Positions 24,194 to 32,121 of a stretch of 46,492 nt of DNA are shown here, piece by piece. The notes beneath the pieces were generated by a model. It saw nothing but the letters and a program-made list of their open reading frames with translations, was not told the DNA's origin and searched no databases. Origin of the DNA: an uncultured Prevotellaceae bacterium. GTDB lineage: Bacteria > Bacteroidota > Bacteroidia > Bacteroidales > Bacteroidaceae. The translations under genes were made by a program, and so were the position numbers. The stretch's first letter is position 1, and every line of letters starts with the position of its first letter. The stretch covers positions 1-46,492 of the forward strand of contig CACYQD010000033.1 in NCBI GenBank assembly GCA_902776475.1, in the 5' to 3' direction.

Positions 24194-26692
24194 ATGGCTG
24201 CATTGACGGAACGACTACAAAGAGAACTGGCGGCTCTGCCTGTGGCAGCGTTGGTGAAACCGCTGAACGAGACCCTGCGGAGGGAGACGGCGGCGATTGT
24301 GACGGCGGCACCAGGTGCCGGAAAGTCAACAGTGCTGCCATTGACCATTCTGGAAGGACTGCGTGAAAACACCGGCAAGATTGTCGTGCTGGAACCAAGG
24401 CGTGTGGCGGCACGGCAAATCGCCTCACGCATGGCGTGGCTCCTTGGCGAGTCGGTTGGCGAGACCGTGGGTTACCGCATCCGTTTTGAGAGTAGGGTGT
24501 CGCCGAAGACCCGCATTGAGGTCGTGACAGAAGGGGTGCTCACGCGAATGCTTTTGGATGATCCGGCATTGGAAGACGTGGCGGTGGTTGTCTTCGACGA
24601 GTTTCATGAGCGTAGCTTGAACACAGACGAGGCATTTGCGCTGGTCCGACAGTGTCAGGATGTTCTGCGAGGGGACTTGCGTCTGGTGGTGATGTCGGCA
24701 ACGATAGACACGGGCGCCTTGACAGATGCATTGCACTGTCCTGTGCTCACAAGTGAGGGGAGGATGTTCCCTGTCGAGGTGATTCACAATGATGAAGATA
24801 CCGATGTGTTCAACGTATCGCAGATGGTGGCCAAGGCCGTCCTGCAGGCTCATCGTGCGCACGAGGGTGATATCCTGGCATTCCTGCCTGGCGAAGGGGA
24901 GATACGGCGTGTTTATGAACTGCTCTCGTCGGGCGGACTTGGCGAAACGAAAATTTATGCCTTATATGGCCTGCTTTCCAATGACGAACAGGCGAAGGCT
25001 ATCGCACCGACCCGGGCGGGAGAACGGAAAGTGGTGCTTGCGACGCCTATCGCAGAGACCTCTTTGACGATAGAGGGCGTGCGTGTGGTTGTCGATAGCG
25101 GTCTCTGTCGGAAGATGGTGTTTGACGCACGCAGCGGACTGAACCACTTGGAGACGGTGCGTATCTCGTTGGATATGGCGGCGCAGCGCACGGGACGTGC
25201 CGGACGTGTGGCTCCAGGCGTCTGTTATAGGTTGTGGACTGTCGCCACAGAGTCGCGCATGTCCGCTATGCGCATGCCGGAAATTTTGGAGGCCGACCTT
25301 ACTTCGCTGGTGCTCGATGCCGCCATCTGGGGTGAACACGACGTGGAGAGACTGCCGTGGCTGACTCCTCCGATGAAGTCGGCTGTTGCTCATGCCCACA
25401 GGCTGCTGACATCGCTTGGCGCGACAGATGAAGCGGGCAGGGTGACGGAGTGGGGGCGCAGAATCTCAAAACTGCCTTGCCATCCGCGTATCGCCCGCAT
25501 GCTGCTGGTGGCAGACACGAACCAACGGCAGGCCCTTGCCGCCGACATTGCTGCACTGATAGAGGAGAAAGACCCATTCGCGGGAGAGGGTGATGTCGCT
25601 GTCGACCGCCGGTTGGATGCTCTCCGCCGCGAGCGCAGAAGCGGAAAGCCCGGACCATGGGGGCGCATGGCGAAAATCGCCCGCCAATATGCCGACATGA
25701 TACACTCCAAGGTGGACGATGCCGCCGTCAACCCCTACGAGGTGGGGGCGCTGCTTGCATCGGCCTATCCTGAACGTATCGGAAAGGCATGGAAAGAGGG
25801 TGTCGGCGTGTTCCAGTTGCCGGGTGGTGAACTGGTTGCGGTAGAGGCGTCGGATGCTATGGCCGGCGCAGAATGGCTTTCCATCGCATCGATGCACCAG
25901 AAAGCACGTGGCGTGGGAAAAGTTTTCCTGGCCAGTGTCGTTGACCCGGCCGATTTAAAAGAATATGCCCATGAGCGCGACAACATCTTTTGGGATAGCA
26001 AGGCCGGAACTGTGGTAGCCAGAAGGGAGAAACGTATCGGCACCATCCTGCTGGCTTCAAAACCATTGGCTAATTGTGCCCGCGAGAAGATGCAACAAGT
26101 CGTTTGTGAGGCTATTGCCAAAGACGGCCCGTCGATGCTGGACTTTTCCGATGAGGTGCGTAACCTGCAGCGGAGGATAGCTTTTGTCGCCACCCGTCAT
26201 CCAGAACTGTCGCTTCCGTCTGTGGACGTGGAGGCAATCTGCAGGAGCGCTGTGGAGTGGGGGCCTCTCTTCATTGGCAAGGCTACAACAACAAATGAGC
26301 TGAAGAAGACAGACCTTCGCGAAGTCATCTGGAGCCGGCTCACCTATGAGCAACAGAAAGTGGTGGAGCAGCTGGCTCCTGCTCATATTGTAGTCCCCAC
26401 AGGGAGCCGGATACGACTTGACTACCGTATAGGAGCCGAAGTGCCGGTCTTGCGGGTACGCTTGCAAGAATGCTTTGGACTGCTGGATACGCCACTGGTG
26501 GACGGCTCGCCCATATTGATGGAGTTGTTGTCGCCTGGTTTCAAGCCTGTTCAACTCACTACCGACCTGCACAGCTTTTGGCAAACCACCTATTTCGAGG
26601 TGCGCAAAGAATTACGCCGGCGTTATCCGAAGCATTCATGGCCTGACCATCCATTGGAGGCAGACCCAGTAAGAGGAGTGAAGAGGAAGTGA
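24194..26692 (+). CDS. hrpB: ATP-dependent helicase HrpB
   Basis: 832 residues from the ATG at 24194, 4 bp after the MBL stop. An earlier ATG at 24170 would overlap that gene by 20 bp and adds only eight poor residues. HrpB is a DEAH/RHA-type RNA helicase. Visible motifs are GAGKST at 41-46, LEPRRVAARQIA, DEFHER at 135-140, SAT near 168-170, FLPGEGEIRRVY, and QRTGRAGRV for motif VI. The HrpB C-terminal domain ends in HSWPDHPLEADP. The length is normal for the family. Its cellular role is poorly defined. The protein is well conserved and shows no damage. Confidence 0.94.
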   Translation: MAALTERLQRELAALPVAALVKPLNETLRRETAAIVTAAPGAGKSTVLPLTILEGLRENTGKIVVLEPRRVAARQIASRMAWLLGESVGETVGYRIRFESRVSPKTRIEVVTEGVLTRMLLDDPALEDVAVVVFDEFHERSLNTDEAFALVRQCQDVLRGDLRLVVMSATIDTGALTDALHCPVLTSEGRMFPVEVIHNDEDTDVFNVSQMVAKAVLQAHRAHEGDILAFLPGEGEIRRVYELLSSGGLGETKIYALYGLLSNDEQAKAIAPTRAGERKVVLATPIAETSLTIEGVRVVVDSGLCRKMVFDARSGLNHLETVRISLDMAAQRTGRAGRVAPGVCYRLWTVATESRMSAMRMPEILEADLTSLVLDAAIWGEHDVERLPWLTPPMKSAVAHAHRLLTSLGATDEAGRVTEWGRRISKLPCHPRIARMLLVADTNQRQALAADIAALIEEKDPFAGEGDVAVDRRLDALRRERRSGKPGPWGRMAKIARQYADMIHSKVDDAAVNPYEVGALLASAYPERIGKAWKEGVGVFQLPGGELVAVEASDAMAGAEWLSIASMHQKARGVGKVFLASVVDPADLKEYAHERDNIFWDSKAGTVVARREKRIGTILLASKPLANCAREKMQQVVCEAIAKDGPSMLDFSDEVRNLQRRIAFVATRHPELSLPSVDVEAICRSAVEWGPLFIGKATTTNELKKTDLREVIWSRLTYEQQKVVEQLAPAHIVVPTGSRIRLDYRIGAEVPVLRVRLQECFGLLDTPLVDGSPILMELLSPGFKPVQLTTDLHSFWQTTYFEVRKELRRRYPKHSWPDHPLEADPVRGVKRK

Positions 26693-26738
26693 TGCTTTGG
26701 ATAACGCCGGCTGCTATTGGAATCAGATAACTGATAGC

Positions 26739-27484
26739 TTACCTGCGGACGACTTTCTGCCCGTTTCCTATCACGATGCCTTTGTTGTAGTCATTGGCAG
26801 ACGTGCCGTCGATACGATAGATCTGAGCAGATCCTTCGTTCTGCTTGCATCGACATCACTTTGCCAGTGGTAGCCGGCGATGACTCGGCTCTGACCAAAC
26901 TCATAGCCACGGGCCAACAGGCCTTCCATAGCTTTTGGAGAGGTGTTGATGTCAGCCAACAGCAATGCCGATGTCCAACCAAGTACGGTGTGCCCTGAAG
27001 GATACGAGCCCTCATAACGGTGCTTCTCTTCCTTCTCGGGAACGATGGTTCCCTCATTATAATAAGTATAAGGACGCATGCGGTTGAAGTATGCCTTCGC
27101 ATCTGAGTATATGCTATCGCACGAGGCGCAGACATCCTGCAGGATGCTGTAGATCTCGGGAGTATCTTCCTTCGTGATTTCCAGTCCGAATATACCACTG
27201 AACTCCTCGATGATGGTAGCCATGCTGTAAACGGCATCACGCTGGGCCTGGGCACAGCGGGCCTCGTCAAGACGCATCAGCTTTCCCCAGAGATACTGTG
27301 ACTGGTCAGCCACGAACCTGGCCGACTCAAACTCCGGCGGGGCTGGCAGGATGTTTGCCATATTGGGCAATTGAGCCTTTGTAAAATATGCGTGCCCGTT
27401 CTTCTCGTCGCCTGCTGCCTGAACACTGACAATGCCGCAAAGCACAAATGTCACGGCCTAAACAAATAATCTTTTCATTTTCAT
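26739..27484 (-). pseudogene. Decayed PAP2-type (class A acid) phosphatase
   Basis: The signal peptide reads MKMKRLFV, then TAG (27460-27458), then AVTFVLCGIVSVQAAG in the same frame, so a stop interrupts it. A GTG at 27454 could restart, but would cut off the basic start of the signal. The phosphatase core is otherwise intact: KAYFNRMRP, YPSGHT, and SRVIAGYHWQSDVDA. Right after DVDA the frame is wrong. In another frame the sequence continues KQNEGSAQIYRIDGTSANDY, then NKGIVIGNGQKVVRR and TAA (26741-26739), which looks like a T9SS-type tail. The usual 25-30 residues after DVDA are missing, so a deletion plus frameshift is likely. It lies downstream of the LytTR operon. Confidence 0.75.
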
Positions 27485-27557
27485 TCTTTTTTATTATACT
27501 GTTATTTTATACTTATGTTTCACATTTTGCTCAACTTTTGGGAGTTTATCCTCTCTT

Positions 27558-28448
27558 CTATCTCTTGCGCAGTACGATCCATGGGATAACTCCCTTCCAC
27601 ATCTTATGAGGATAGTTGTTGATGTCTCCAATGTCGTGGCGCTGTCCGTCAGCAGTGCGGTAGTAGCAGTAGCCTGTGCCACCGGTGATATAGATGGCAT
27701 CTGTAAAGCCATATTCACGCAGTGCGTCGGCAAAGTCCCAAAGTGTTTCCTTGTTGCGTGTGGAGATGTAATAAAGTCTATCCTCGCCACCTTTGCGCAT
27801 GCGGCCGATGGCTTTGCGTTCCACCTTCCCGTGGAGAAAAAAACGGGAGGGGATGACACCGTCGCTCACCAGTATGAACTGACGGAAGAATGAACCGCCG
27901 TTCTCCTTCACATAGTCCTTCACTTTCTCGCTGCGCGACACACCGATGACCATGCGGTCATCAACCATGGCCATGTAGCCAAGACGGCTGCGGTCGCTTT
28001 GCTTCTCCTCGCCATTGACGACAAGCGATCCCAGATAGGTGCTGTCTTCCTTATGGTCTGCCGATCGGCAATAGAGATAGACAGAGGCATCGGCAGTATC
28101 TGGTTCTTCGAACTCAATGCTGGCACGAAGCCCATATATGGCATAGAAGTCTAACTCGACACCGAGAATGCTGTCGCTGGTATGCACCACCTGGGCTTTT
28201 TCCTTCACGGGCGCTGACTGCAACTTGGCTATGTTCTCACTCGGCGTAGTGGATACAGGTACACCGATGTTGAAGTAATAGTTCCATGCCTTGTATGCCG
28301 CCAATGTCAATGCCACGAGCAGCACCACGGCGATGGCTTTCAATAATCGGCGCAACCATTTACCCTTACCCTCATCGTCACGTTCGATGATGAATTCGGG
28401 TTCTTCGGGTTGTCTTTCCGTGTATATATTTTTGTCATCGGTATTCAT
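27558..28448 (-). CDS. Membrane-anchored phosphodiester glycosidase-like (NAGPA-type) protein
   Basis: 296 residues. An acidic cytoplasmic start, one membrane helix (about 32-52) and an extracytoplasmic domain. From about residue 90 the sequence fits NAGPA-type phosphodiester glycosidases: GYMAMVDDRMVIGVSRSEKV, GGSFFRQFILVSDG, RKAIGRM, LYYISTRNKETLWDFADALR and DAIYITGG. The eukaryotic homologue uncovers mannose-6-phosphate; bacterial members are uncharacterised wall-linked proteins. The gene starts 2 bp after the LytTR gene and must be in the same operon. Confidence 0.75.
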   Translation of the reverse strand: MNTDDKNIYTERQPEEPEFIIERDDEGKGKWLRRLLKAIAVVLLVALTLAAYKAWNYYFNIGVPVSTTPSENIAKLQSAPVKEKAQVVHTSDSILGVELDFYAIYGLRASIEFEEPDTADASVYLYCRSADHKEDSTYLGSLVVNGEEKQSDRSRLGYMAMVDDRMVIGVSRSEKVKDYVKENGGSFFRQFILVSDGVIPSRFFLHGKVERKAIGRMRKGGEDRLYYISTRNKETLWDFADALREYGFTDAIYITGGTGYCYYRTADGQRHDIGDINNYPHKMWKGVIPWIVLRKR

Positions 28449-28450
28449 CT

Positions 28451-28882
28451 CTATTCCCTTCCTTTCGTTTTTTCCAGTTGTTCTTTCAGGTTTTTCAAGG
28501 CATCGCGTGCCACGTTGACCGTATAGAGATCTCTAATCGGGCTGCTTCCCTCATCCCTTCCGGGGCGCCATGAATGAGGATTGTCGGTTCGGGGCGGCTG
28601 GATGATGTTCTTGCCGCAAAAAGTAATAGTCTGGTCAATCAGGTCAATTACATGAACATATTGCCGGTTGACAATCAGGCTTCTTCCCACACGGATAAAC
28701 ATGTCGGCATTTTGCAGCAATTTGAAATTCGCCTCGAAATGATGCAGCTGAAACGTCATCTTCCTGCTCTGCCCGTTGATGAGGACAAGGTCGCAGTAGT
28801 TGCCGTCGGCTTTCACATAGACAATTTCGTCCACGGCCACGCGCATCAACATCGTCGATGTCTTGATTTTAAACCACTCCAT
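28451..28882 (-). CDS. LytTR-type DNA-binding regulator
   Basis: 143 residues with a single LytTR domain (about 8-110) and no receiver domain. Landmarks are VAVDEIVYVKADGNYCDLVL, RKMTFQLHHFEANF and FIRVGRSLIVNRQYV. LytTR domains bind direct repeats in promoters. A stand-alone LytTR protein in Bacteroidota usually acts with a membrane partner, here plausibly the NAGPA-like protein encoded 2 bp downstream. The region between the domain and the C-terminus (PPRTDNPHSWRPGRDEGSS) is polar and looks disordered. The promoter sits inside an 88-bp repeat array. Confidence 0.9.
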   Translation of the reverse strand: MEWFKIKTSTMLMRVAVDEIVYVKADGNYCDLVLINGQSRKMTFQLHHFEANFKLLQNADMFIRVGRSLIVNRQYVHVIDLIDQTITFCGKNIIQPPRTDNPHSWRPGRDEGSSPIRDLYTVNVARDALKNLKEQLEKTKGRE

Positions 28883-28905
28883 ATCTCTTCTGGTATTCTT
28901 TCACG

Positions 28906-29201
28906 CAGCCAAAGATAGTGAAAGTCGAAGACAATGCAAAATAAAAACACATGTTTTTATTTTCATTGTTGAGGCGCATCCTGTCTTCGCCCGAAGGGCA
29001 AAGTTGTGAAAGTCGAAGACAATGCAAAATAAAAACGCATGTTTTTATTTTCATTGTTGAGGCGCATCCTGTCTTCGCCCGAAGGGCAAAGTCGTGAAAG
29101 TCGAAGACAATGCAAAATAAAAACGCATGTTTTTATTTTCATTGTTGAGACGCATCCTATCTTCGCCCGAAGGGCAAAGTTGTGAAAGTCGAAGACAAAT
29201 C
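28906..29201. repeat. Three 88-bp tandem repeats forming the LytTR promoter region
   Basis: The anchor AAAGTCGAAGACAA starts at 28921, 29009, 29097 and, as a partial fourth copy, 29185, always 88 bp apart. The copies are nearly identical. Each contains AAAATAAAAAC and GTTTTTATTTT as an 11-bp inverted repeat around 4 bp, plus GCCC-GAA-GGGC. On the minus strand every copy carries the same TTTG and following 19 bp. Only the copy next to the gene ends in a consensus -7 box; in the others that place reads CAAAG(T/C) and is one base shorter. With unique DNA up to 29429 this explains the 547-bp gap. Confidence 0.9.
28910..28940 (-). promoter_or_regulatory. Promoter of the LytTR-NAGPA operon
   Basis: Minus strand: TTTG (28940-28937), 19 bp, TATCTTTG (28917-28910). 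Full consensus. The ATG is 27 bp downstream of the -7 box. The -33 box lies inside the first 88-bp repeat unit. Confidence 0.8.
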
Positions 29202-29348
29202 CGGTGATTTGTTACGATATGATTGATTTTTGAGGCAATTTATTTCATTTTGTTAGTTTTTCTAACAATTATTTTACAATGTGTTGTTTGGACAATTATT
29301 TATGTATCAAAATGACATATTTATTGTTATTTTCGTTTCATAATGTCG

Positions 29349-29356
29349 TATCTTTG
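29349..29356 (+). promoter_or_regulatory. -7 box of the glnB-amtB operon
   Basis: TATCTTTG, 73 bp before the glnB ATG. The -33 region is T-rich (TTGTT) but has no exact TTTG. I see no sigma-54 type box here. Confidence 0.5.
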
Positions 29357-29429
29357 CATCGTCAATTGACAGAATGATGTCCCCGTGACATGTTTGAGAG
29401 TAATAATAGTAAGGTAAAAGGAGACAATT

Positions 29430-29781
29430 ATGAAAAGGATTGAAGCGATTATCCGTAAGACGAAGTTTGAGGATGTCAAGGAAGCACTGCTCCAGTCTGA
29501 CATCGACTGGTTTGAGTATCACAAACAACGTGCACGGCATAGGTCAAAGCCGTGAGGAACGCATCTACCGCGGAGTGCAGTATTCGACCGACGTCATAGA
29601 GCGTGTGGCACTGACCATCGTATGCCGCGACCAGTTTGTGGAGCCGACGGTGAAAGTGATATTGGATGTAGCCCACACGGGTGAGGTTGGCGATGGCCGT
29701 ATCTTCGTCAGCGAAATGATTGACACCTGGAGCATCCGGACGGGTGAACACGGTGACACTGTATTGAGAGACAAGAAATAA
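29430..29781 (+). pseudogene. glnB: P-II nitrogen regulatory protein, frameshifted by a 4-bp duplication
   Basis: P-II proteins sense 2-oxoglutarate/ATP and block ammonium channels. The start has a rare Shine-Dalgarno (AGGAG, 29419-29423). The frame reads MKRIEAIIRKTKFEDVKEAL to DIDWFEYHKQ, then runs into a stop at 29555. The rest of P-II (GIGQSREERIYRGVQYSTDV up to SEMIDTWSIR) is in another frame, intact to 29781. The break is at ACAAACAA (29521-29528). Removing one ACAA gives FEYHNVHGIGQSREER and an unbroken 115-residue protein, exactly the expected length. The T-loop and C-terminus are otherwise well preserved. It may be a recent null, a switchable allele or a sequence error. Confidence 0.88.
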
Positions 29782-29812
29782 GATGTAGGATAACTAAAAA
29801 AACTGAAAGATT

Positions 29813-31073
29813 ATGAACGAAATAGGATTATCACTCGACACGGTATGGATGTTGTTGGCTGCCATGTTGGTTTTCTGGATGCAGCCGGGATTCGCATTGT
29901 GCGAAGCTGGTTTTACACGAAGCAAGAACACGGCAAACATCCTGATGAAGAACTTCGTGGACTTCATGTTCGGCTCTCTCCTGTTCTTCTTTCTCGGTTT
30001 CGGCTTTATGTTCGGCAGCGAAGGAGCAGGTTTTATCGGCATGCCCAACTGGGGTGACCTTAGTTTTTACAAGGGCGACCTGCCTGTAGAGGGGTTCTTG
30101 ATTTTCGAGACAGTGTTCTGTGCCACGAGTGCCACGATTGTCAGCGGTGCCATGGCAGAAAGGACGAAGTTCTCGATGTATCTTATTTACAGCGCTGTCA
30201 TTTCACTGTTTATCTATCCCATCGAAGGTCATTGGACATTGGACCTGGGGAGGCGGATGGCTCTGCAATGATGCATCTGACAGTTTCATGATGACGACTT
30301 TCGGCGATGTATTCCATGACTTTGCAGGATCAGCCATCGTGCATAGCGTAGGTGGCGTGCTGGCGTTGGTTGGAGCGATGGCGCTTGGCCCCCGTATCGG
30401 CAAGTATGGGAAAGACGGCAAGAGCCGTGCCATTCCCGGACACAACCTGACGATGGCCGCCCTCGGTGTGTTCATCCTCTGGCTTGGATGGTTTGGCTTC
30501 AATCCCGGCTCGCAGCTGGCCGCTTCCGGTGAGGTGAACCGCATTGCCATCAGTCATGTGTTCCTGACCACCAACCTTGCAGCCGCAGCTGGCGGAACAG
30601 CGACAATGGTCATCACGTGGTTGAAATATGGCAAGCCGTCACTCTCTTTGACGCTCAACGGCGTCCTGGCCGGATTGGTAGGCATCACGGCGGGTTGTGA
30701 CCTTGTGTCGCCCATCGGTGCCGTAGCCATCGGCCTGGTATGTGGAGCTGTCCTTGTCTATTCCATCGAGTTCATCGACCATCGTCTTCACATCGACGAT
30801 CCCGTGGGTGCTTCATCGGTACATGGTGTGTGTGGCATACTCGGAACGCTGTTGACTGGGCTGCTCTCCACGTCCAATGGTGCCCTCTATGGTCACGGCT
30901 GGGGATTTTTCGGAGCTGAGTGCTTTGGAATCCTTGTCATCGATCTCTGGGCTGCAGTATGTGGCTTCCTGCTGTTCTTCGGCATCAAAAAAGCGCATGG
31001 ACTCCGGGTTGGGTCCCGTGTGGAAGAGGAGGGCCTCGACATTTACGAACACGGCGAGGCTTGTTATAACTAA
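29813..31073 (+). pseudogene. amtB: Ammonium transporter, frameshifted by a 7-bp duplication
   Basis: Amt channels conduct ammonia/ammonium through eleven helices. The first 145 residues are intact (WMQPGFALCEAGFTRSKN, FETVFCATSATIVSGAMAER) up to YPIEGHW. The frame then drifts and stops at 30271. The rest, from TWGGGWL onwards, is in another frame and runs to 31073. It has both pore histidines (AIVHSVGG and SSVHGVCG) and GWFGFNPGS. At the break ATTGGAC is repeated exactly (30231-30237 and 30238-30244). With one copy the sequence reads PIEGHWTWGGGW, the family consensus, and gives a 417-residue protein. It follows glnB by 31 bp and precedes a porin gene by 14 bp. Confidence 0.9.
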
Positions 31074-31087
31074 AAAAAGAAAAAGGT

Positions 31088-31792
31088 ATGAAAAAGATTG
31101 TTTGTTTTGCAATGGGTTTGGTCGTCAGTTTGACCACCTTTGCACAGGAGAAAGTTGAGACCACCATTTGTGGTGATGTCGTGAGCAGTTACATCTGGCG
31201 TGGCCAGGACTTGGGAGATGTGTCGCTGCAGCCGACTCTCGGCATAGGCTACAAAGGCCTTTCATTGACGGCATGGGGAAGTGTCGGATTGTCTGACCCT
31301 TCTGACACGAAGGAATTTGACTTGACGTTAGGATACACCATTGGTGGTTTCAACATCGGCATTACCGATTACTGGTTCAATGGTGGCCTTGACCCCGAGA
31401 ACCGATATTTCAAGTACGACGCCCATGGGACGAATCATGTCTTTGAGGCAAATGTCGGCTACGATTTCGGACCTGCCAGCCTGCAGTGGTACACCAATTT
31501 TGCTGGCAATGACGGCATGAACAATGACGGAAAGCGGGCTTACAGCAGTTACGTCGAACTTGCAGTTCCATTCAAACTTGCAACCGTTGACTGGACTGCT
31601 ACAGCTGGTGCCGTCCCCTTCGCAACAGACTTTTATGGTACGGATGGCTTTGCTGTCACTAACCTTGCCTTAAAAGCAACAAAGGAAATCAAAGTGAGCG
31701 AATCGTTTTCCGTTCCTGTTTTTGGGCAAGTCATCGCCAACCCTTGTTCGCAGAAGGCATATCTGGTTATAGGATTCACATTGCAACCGTAA
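31088..31792 (+). CDS. Outer-membrane porin-like protein of the ammonium operon
   Basis: 234 residues with a clear signal peptide (MKKIVCFAMGLVVSLTTFAQ). The body alternates polar and aromatic residues and is Gly/Tyr/Asp-rich, as in an 8-12-stranded beta barrel. Strands such as SLTAWGSVGLS, NIGITDYWFNGG, VFEANVGYDFG and YLVIGFTLQP are easy to see. It resembles TorF-type putative porins found after amtB in Bacteroidota. A role in letting ammonium or a small nitrogen source cross the outer membrane is an inference from position only. The frame is intact, unlike the two genes upstream. It starts 14 bp after amtB. Confidence 0.8.
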   Translation: MKKIVCFAMGLVVSLTTFAQEKVETTICGDVVSSYIWRGQDLGDVSLQPTLGIGYKGLSLTAWGSVGLSDPSDTKEFDLTLGYTIGGFNIGITDYWFNGGLDPENRYFKYDAHGTNHVFEANVGYDFGPASLQWYTNFAGNDGMNNDGKRAYSSYVELAVPFKLATVDWTATAGAVPFATDFYGTDGFAVTNLALKATKEIKVSESFSVPVFGQVIANPCSQKAYLVIGFTLQP

Positions 31793-31861
31793 TGATCACG
31801 AATTCCTCAGCACTGCAAGAGGATTTCTCGAAAAAAGTATTGTCTTAAAGGACAATGTGAC

Positions 31862-31902
31862 AATCTGATTGATTATTCTCATCGAGAATAATCAATCAGA
31901 TT
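31862..31902. terminator. Perfect 19-bp inverted repeat after the porin gene
   Basis: Arms 31862-31880 and 31884-31902 pair without a mismatch around a 3-bp loop. The right arm is followed by TTTCCTTCT, not a clean T-run, so termination is likely but not certain. Its left part overlaps the end of a minus-strand coding remnant. Confidence 0.65.
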
Positions 31903-32052
31903 TCCTTCTATACCATAGGCGCGGAACTCACCATTGACGTAGCAGACCCGCCAGGGATGATAGGCCTTCATCGCCAGCAGTATCTGGCCTGTTGCTCCGA
32001 TGGCGTCGTGATTCGTTGACCTTATGATGATGAAATCGACACATCGAGTGAA
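31879..32052 (-). pseudogene. C-terminal remnant of an unidentified protein
   Basis: On the minus strand a 57-codon open stretch after a TAA (32055-32053) ends in the TGA at 31881-31879. It reads well as protein, for example HDAIGATGQILLAMKAYHPW, then RVCYVNGEFRAYGIEGNLI, DYSR. No start codon suits a whole gene, although an ATG at 31971 would give 30 residues. I do not recognise the family. It sits in a gap between two intact plus-strand genes and looks like the last part of a deleted gene. Confidence 0.4.
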
Positions 32053-32091
32053 TTATTCTTCCGAAAGGAGTATTTTTCTCTGATTTTGTGT

Positions 32092-32099
32092 TATCTTTG
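32092..32099 (+). promoter_or_regulatory. -7 box of the patatin-like gene
   Basis: TATCTTTG, 22 bp before the ATG at 32122. The -33 region is T-rich but has no exact TTTG at 19-20 bp. Confidence 0.5.
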
Positions 32100-32121
32100 T
32101 CATGTCATAGAACCATAGAAC

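Noticed and set aside
26722-26735. ATCAG/CTGAT inverted repeat between hrpB and the PAP2 remnant
   Set aside because: Only 5 bp per arm and no T-run; it could be chance.
28906-29201. 88-bp array as a CRISPR
   Set aside because: There are no unique spacers; the whole 88-bp unit is repeated, only three to four times, and no cas gene is present.
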